A stretch of 64,000 nt of DNA from Liolophura sinensis (Eukaryota; Mollusca; Polyplacophora; Chitonida; Chitonidae): positions 11,467,338-11,531,337 of the forward strand of contig NC_088302.1 of assembly GCF_032854445.1 (NCBI RefSeq), read 5' to 3'. The notes beneath the pieces are model-generated. The model was not told the origin of the DNA. It ran no database searches and worked only from the letters and a program-made list of their open reading frames with translations. A program made the position numbers and the translations under genes. The stretch's first letter is position 1, and every line of letters starts with the position of its first letter. Positions 59,599 through 64,000 of this stretch are shown piece after piece.

Positions 59599-59732
59599 TC
59601 AGGCGGACTCATATTCCTTCTGCCAAGCTGAGTATTTGTCTTTGAGGGTCCGTGCTGATGGTTTAGTTCTCTCTAAAGCCAGTAGAACATCAGATGTCGT
59701 AATCTTGTCTAGTTTTATGTGCAGATCTTCAC
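59599..59732 (-). CDS. KATNAL2: Katanin p60-like AAA ATPase (KATNAL2-type), last exon
   Basis: The last 44 residues of a microtubule-severing AAA ATPase: GEDLHIKLDKITTSDVLLAL, ERTKPSARTLKDKYSAWQKE and YESA, then TGA. The TKPSA....L...Y..WQ.E(Y/F)ES end is the Vps4-type C-terminal helix that packs on the AAA domain in katanin-like 2. Acceptor ACATTCAG, then GTGAAG; the first two bases complete a Gly codon with exon C at 61492. Confidence 0.93.
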
Positions 59733-60009
59733 CTGAATGTAAAGAAATCCAGATAGACATAACAGATGGTGTAAGTTCACACATGTATATACATGGCTCT
59801 TCATGGTCAATTATACTGGAATCCAATACACCACAACCAATAAGTCATGAGTTCAAACCCAGCTATAGCTGGATCAAGTGCTACTTTTCACCAGAAAGTG
59901 TGTCCAGTACTTAGTGAAACATGGGGACTTTGAATGAGCTATCAAGTTTTTCTTCACCCATAAACTTGGCTGTTGTCAAATAAAACAATATTCTTTAGAA
60001 GAGTGCCAA

Positions 60010-61165
60010 CGCTTAATGTCGGGAGGTTTGTCAGTAGTGTCCTCCACCCATAAACCAGGCTGCCATCAGTATACTCAAGAATATTTCACTTATATGACGG
60101 CGGCTAGCTTAGTCTCAGGAGGTTTGTCAGTAGTGTTCTCCACCCATAGTCCAGACTGCCATCAGTATACGCAAGAATATTTCACTTATATGACGGTGGC
60201 TAGCTTAGTGTCCGGGGGGGGGGGGGGGGGGTAGGGGTAGGTCAGTAGTGTCCTCCTCCCATAGTTCAGGCTGCCATCAGTATACTCAAGAATATTTCAC
60301 TTATATGATGGCGGCCAGCTTAGTGTCAGGAGGTTTGTCAGTAGTGTCCTCCTCCCATAGTCCAGACTGGCATCAGTATACTCAAGAATATTTCACTTAT
60401 ATGATGGCGGCTAGCTTAGTGTCAGGAGGTTTGTCAGTAGTGTCCTCCTCCCATAGTCCAGACTGGCATCAGTATACTCAAGAATATTTCACTTATATGA
60501 TGGCGGCTAGCTTAGTCTCAGGAGGTTTGTCAGTAGTGTTCTCCACCCATAGTCCAGACTGCCATCAGTATACTCAAGAATATTTCACTTATATGACGGT
60601 GGCTAGCTTAGTGTCGGTGGGGTGGGGGGGGGGGGGTAGGTCAGTAGTGTCCTCCCATAGTTCAGACTGCCATCAGTATACTCAAGAATATTTCACTTAT
60701 ATGATGGCGGCTAGCTTAGTGTCGGGGGGTATGTCAGTAGTGTCCTCCACCCATAAACCAGGCTGGCATCAGTATACTCAAGAATATTTCACTTATATGA
60801 TGGCGGCTAGCTTAGTGTCAGGAGGTTTGTCAGTAGTGTCCTCCTCCCATAGTCCAGACTGGCATCAGTATACTCAAGAATATTTCACTTATATGATGGC
60901 GGCTAGCTTAGTCTCAGGAGGTTTGTCAGTAGTGTTCTCCACCCATAGTCCAGACTGCCATCAGTATACTCAAGAATATTTCACTTATATGACGGTGGCT
61001 AGCTTAGTGTCGGTGGGGTGGGGGGGGGGGGGGGGTAGGTCAGTAGTGTCCTCCCATAGTTCAGACTGCCATCAGTATACTCAAGAATATTTCACTTATA
61101 TGATGGCGGCTAGCTTAGTGTCGGGGGGTATGTCAGTAGTGTCCTCCACCCATAAACCAGGCTGC
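60010..61165 (+). repeat. 96-bp minisatellite derived from a SINE tail
   Basis: About 12 units: GGAGGTTTGTCAGTAGTGTC, CTCC(T/A)CCCATAGTCCAGACT, GGCATCAGTATACTCAAGAA, TATTTCACTTATATGATGGC, GGCTAGCTTAGTGTC. The part ACTCAAGAATATTTCACTTATATGA is the reverse complement of the 3' region of the window's main SINE. G-runs recur at about 60220, 60618 and 61016, exactly 398 bp apart, so four units form a higher-order block that was itself duplicated. Because 96 is divisible by three, a 314-codon frame stays open (60248-61192); it is not a gene. Confidence 0.92.
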
Positions 61166-61198
61166 CATCATGTAAAATATAAACATTCTTGAGTAAAT

Positions 61199-61435
61199 AA
61201 ATTGGTGTTTAACATCGTACTCAAGAATATTTCACTTATATGATGGCAGCCAGCATAATGGTGGGAGGAAACCCCCAACCATCTGCAGGTTGCTGCCAGG
61301 CCTTCCCAGGCATGGATGGAGAGGAAGCCAGCATGAGCTGGACTTGAACTCACAGTGACTGCATGGGTGAGAGGCTCCTGGGTCATTGCTACATGCTGGT
61401 GCGCTAACCACCTCAACCACGAGATCCTCGGGTGG
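61199..61435 (-). mobile_element. SINE family 1, reverse copy beside the minisatellite
   Basis: Read on the minus strand it has the head GAGGTGGTTAGCGCACCAGC, box B GTGAGTTCAAGTCC, AACCTGCAGATGGTTGGGGG and the TAAGTGAAATATTCTTGAGT tail. It abuts the 96-bp array in the same relative orientation as the SINE-like part of each array unit. Confidence 0.9.
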
Positions 61436-61491
61436 GGCATTTACACTAATCAAATAAATAAATTCGACCGTGTCAAGTGTTGCCCCCTTAC

Positions 61492-61594
61492 CTTCTGTGT
61501 GGTTTTCTAAGGCAGCAAAGATCTTCCTTACTGGCCTCATGGCTGCTTCTTTGGACACCAGTTTGATGTCAGAACCAGAGTAATCCTGGGTTTT
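61492..61594 (-). CDS. KATNAL2: KATNAL2-type ATPase, penultimate exon
   Basis: Encodes [20 protein letters not shown] then [14 protein letters not shown]. The YSGSDI.. ..EAAMRP(V)R string is the sensor-2 and lid region of the katanin/spastin/fidgetin AAA group, and VRKIF.ALENH is specific to katanin-like 2. Acceptor TTATTTCCAG, donor GAAG|GTAAGG. Phase 0 in, phase 1 out. Confidence 0.95.
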
Positions 61595-62326
61595 CTGGAA
61601 ATAACAGCAAAATGAAATGACACTGTATTGCATAATGGTCTAATTACTCACACCTGCTGCTGTACAAATCACTATTATTAAAAATATCGTGCTTTTCAGA
61701 AACTACTTTTCCGCTGAAAATAAAACATTTACTCAACAACAACCTTAAGTCACTACAGTGCTGTCTCAGTTTGATCTCAGCGGTGTGCCAATTTAGTAGT
61801 CTGAGCAGCCCTAACATCGCACTTGGCGCTGACTTTACATCACTGCCAGCACTAGACAAGTTTGATCACTGAAGCCAGAGCAACAAATGTCCTCAAATGG
61901 ACCTACCCTAATTCTTCTAATTTTTGGGACAGATATTAGTAGTGCTGAAAGTAGAATATTACATTTCTTTCCTAGCTTTTTGGAAAATTAAAGATATAAG
62001 TATGTTGTTCATTAAATGGTTTATCTATGTAAGAAGAAACTAAATACTCCTTCTACAATTACATGTATACTGGCTATAAAGAGTACACCATACTTTAGAT
62101 AAAGGGAAATGCTTATGTATGAACTAATAATTAAAAAAAAATGGCTAAGTGCTTTCTGAAATTATTTCTTGTCTCATTACTTTCAATATTTCTGTATGAA
62201 GTTTGCAAGAGCAGTGTACGCTTGTGGAGGAGTATTGTCAGTTAACTTTTTTAAGCTCTCTGAAGGATCTTGTCTTGTCTTGCGTTGTCAAGTCTTGATA
62301 TGGATATATTGACATGATAGAGTTAC

Positions 62327-62498
62327 CCTAGCCAGCAGATCGTAGTCTATGTCAGAGTACAGCTCCAGACCCCCGGATGCCTTGCTGTTCACCACAGGTG
62401 GGAGGTGATGTTTAAACATGGCCTTCCTGGCTTCCTGGGTGGGCAAGTCTACCAGGATTCTCTTCTCTAGTCGTCTTAACATCGCATGATCCAACTCC
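62327..62498 (-). CDS. KATNAL2: KATNAL2-type ATPase, arginine-finger exon
   Basis: After completing Trp with the previous exon it encodes [35 protein letters not shown] and then [21 protein letters not shown] is the second region of homology with the paired arginine fingers that reach into the neighbouring subunit's ATP site. Acceptor CTTTACAG, donor GCTAGG|GTAACT. The donor is weaker than the others in this gene. Confidence 0.95.
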
Positions 62499-62564
62499 CT
62501 GTAAAGACATCAGAACAGGTTCATTAAAGGATATTCATTTCTTTATTTATTTGACTGGTGGAGA

Positions 62565-62821
62565 GGGCCTCCGTGGCCGAGGTGGTTAGCATGACAGTGG
62601 GGTGCACTGACTAAGGAACCCCTCACCAATGCGGTCGCTGTGAGTTCAAGTCCAGCTCACGCTGGCTTCCTCTTCAGCCATATGTGGGAAGGTCTGGGAG
62701 CAACCTGCAGATGGTTGAGCGTTCCTGCGGGCTCTTTGCTGCCCAGTCTCCTCTCAGCACAATGCTGGCTGCCTTCATATAAGTGAAATATTCTTGAGCA
62801 CAGCATAAAACACCAATCAAA
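62565..62821 (+). mobile_element. SINE family 1, full-length copy in a katanin-like intron
   Basis: Head GGGCCTCCGTGGCCGAGGTG, box B GTGAGTTCAAGTCC, body and tail ending ACACCAATCAA. Flanks TTTGACTGGTG (62550-62560) and TTTGACCAGTG (62822-62832) agree at 9 of 11 positions. It is antisense to the host gene. Confidence 0.9.
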
Positions 62822-63544
62822 TTTGACCAGTGTAATCTGCTGTATCCAAGAATTGTTGACTTTAATAACAGACTGTGGTCAGGTCTGTGAGTGGAGGAAA
62901 CTGGGAAACCACCGCCCTTTACCATGTTCCAGATATGAAACTTTTGATGGAAAACTGAAGCAGAGCTAGCACAAGCTAGATTTGAACACTCAACCGCATC
63001 ACACATTGTATCTTACCAATAACATTAAAATCAGAGGCACGATATTCCTCTATATAGAGGTAAGGAAGTAATGAGAGAGAGTAAAGTATTTGGCCAGCTT
63101 TATTTTTTGAATGAAATGTAGATTAGAAGGAACAAATTTTCGAACACAAAGACACAGCGAAATTCAAGCAGCTGTACTTGAAGTGTCACTACATAATGCT
63201 ACCGGCTTTAATATATGAAACCAACTGCTGATGTCACATAGAAGCACGCAAGCCTAGAATCAAAGCAGAACCTCACAGAACAAATGTTAGGCCACACCAA
63301 TCTTAATTGTTGTTTTACGAGCAGAGTAAATCAACCAAAATCATCTAATTTGTGGAAATATGGACAACAGTTACCAATTTTTCCTCTTGATGACATGTTT
63401 ACATGCTTAGCCTAGCGAAATATGAAAATCAAAGAACATCAAGATCAGACAAGTAAAATGGCAGATTTTTATTTTTCTTCCATATTTTTTTACATTTTGG
63501 TGGTGTTTTTTCTCTAAAGCATAAAATGTAATTGTAATTGCCTA

Positions 63545-63682
<138 letters not shown>

Positions 63683-63960
63683 TCACCAATGTCTTTCATA
63701 ATAAAGAATTTCATCCAATCTTTGTTTTTTTTTTAAAGTATTGAATTGTGCATCAGCTTGCGTCATTTGTTGGAGTTGCCACAATTCTCTACTGTGTGAA
63801 GTTTATCAATGGAAATGGAAACATGATTGCAAATATCTTAGACATGACGAGTGCAAAAACTCAACAGCACCAACAGACAAACATAGCAGCATTTTGTCAG
63901 AGCTAAAAATTAACTGATCTACAAAGTTTTTTGAAAGAAGCCCTGGACTAAGGCACTCAC

Positions 63961-64000
63961 CTTCCCCCACCCTGAGACCCTCTCTGACTCATTAGTGACT
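63961..64000 (-). CDS. KATNAL2: KATNAL2-type ATPase, partial exon at the right edge
   Basis: The last 40 bp of an exon that continues beyond the window: SLMSQRGSQGGG, ending in a split Ser codon at AAG|GTGAGT. SxMSQRG directly follows the Walker B Asp-Glu in the family. The upstream part of the gene (N-terminal LisH region, Walker A and B) lies outside. Confidence 0.85.

Larger units (their letters stand above)
59733..61491 (-). other. Last intron of the katanin-like gene
   Basis: 1.76-kb intron. It is filled by a degraded SINE tail (about 59940-59995), a 96-bp minisatellite (60010-61165) and a reverse-oriented SINE copy (61199-61435). Only short unique stretches remain next to the splice sites. 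Confidence 0.85.

Noticed and set aside
60248-61192. 314-codon plus-strand frame with 32-residue repeats
   Set aside because: The 96-bp SINE-derived array in a katanin-like intron keeps the frame open by its period; it is antisense to the host gene and varies in G-runs.
61232-61480. N- and C-terminal extensions of the katanin-like penultimate frame
   Set aside because: The frame runs past the GAAG|GTAAGG donor into the intron and SINE; only 61492-61594 is coding.

Overview
The window is animal nuclear DNA: AT-rich, full of spliced genes with GT/AG introns and several families of dispersed repeats. Abundant tRNA-derived SINEs, a Penelope-like retroelement, a hAT-like DNA transposon and very frequent ACATGTA-type palindromes suggest a lophotrochozoan, most likely a mollusc. 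That placement is inferred from general familiarity and was not tested by a search. No prokaryotic, viral or organellar segment was seen.

Three protein-coding genes are supported by spliced exons whose reading phases join correctly. (1) An insulin/IGF receptor gene runs on the minus strand. Its signal-peptide exon is at 35022-35154 and its L1-domain exon at 11929-12474, separated by a 22.5-kb intron; the remaining exons lie beyond the left edge. (2) An ANKRA2/RFXANK-type ankyrin-repeat gene is complete on the plus strand, with seven coding exons between 40796 and 56348 encoding 262 residues. (3) The 3' half of a katanin-like AAA ATPase gene (KATNAL2) runs on the minus strand, with five exons between 59599 and the right edge. 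Genes 2 and 3 are tail to tail. A possible extra, unrecognised minus-strand exon sits at 39661-39951.

Layout: 1-11928 is insulin-receptor intron 2 (32-bp and 37-bp minisatellites, a solo Penelope terminus, a MITE). 12475-35021 is intron 1 (SINEs, three terminal-inverted-repeat elements, a tandem dimer). 35155-40795 is intergenic, with a CpG-richer presumed promoter, SINEs and a (TA)n tract. 40796-56348 is the ankyrin gene: intron 5 holds a nearly complete Penelope-like element (45660-48488, 14-bp target duplication), and intron 6 holds a 96/97-bp minisatellite followed by a full hAT-like transposon (53275-56031) with an uninterrupted transposase. 59599-64000 is the katanin gene: its last intron holds a 96-bp minisatellite built from a SINE tail.

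The most unusual structures belong to the mobile DNA. The Penelope-like element begins with a perfect 62-bp inverted repeat that encloses a degenerate hammerhead-ribozyme-like core, and the reverse-transcriptase start codon lies inside one arm. An older solo copy of the same design is at 5641-5803. Two unrelated SINE families have each produced a tandem array from their 3' part. The hAT-like element has an exact 6-bp target duplication instead of the usual 8 bp.
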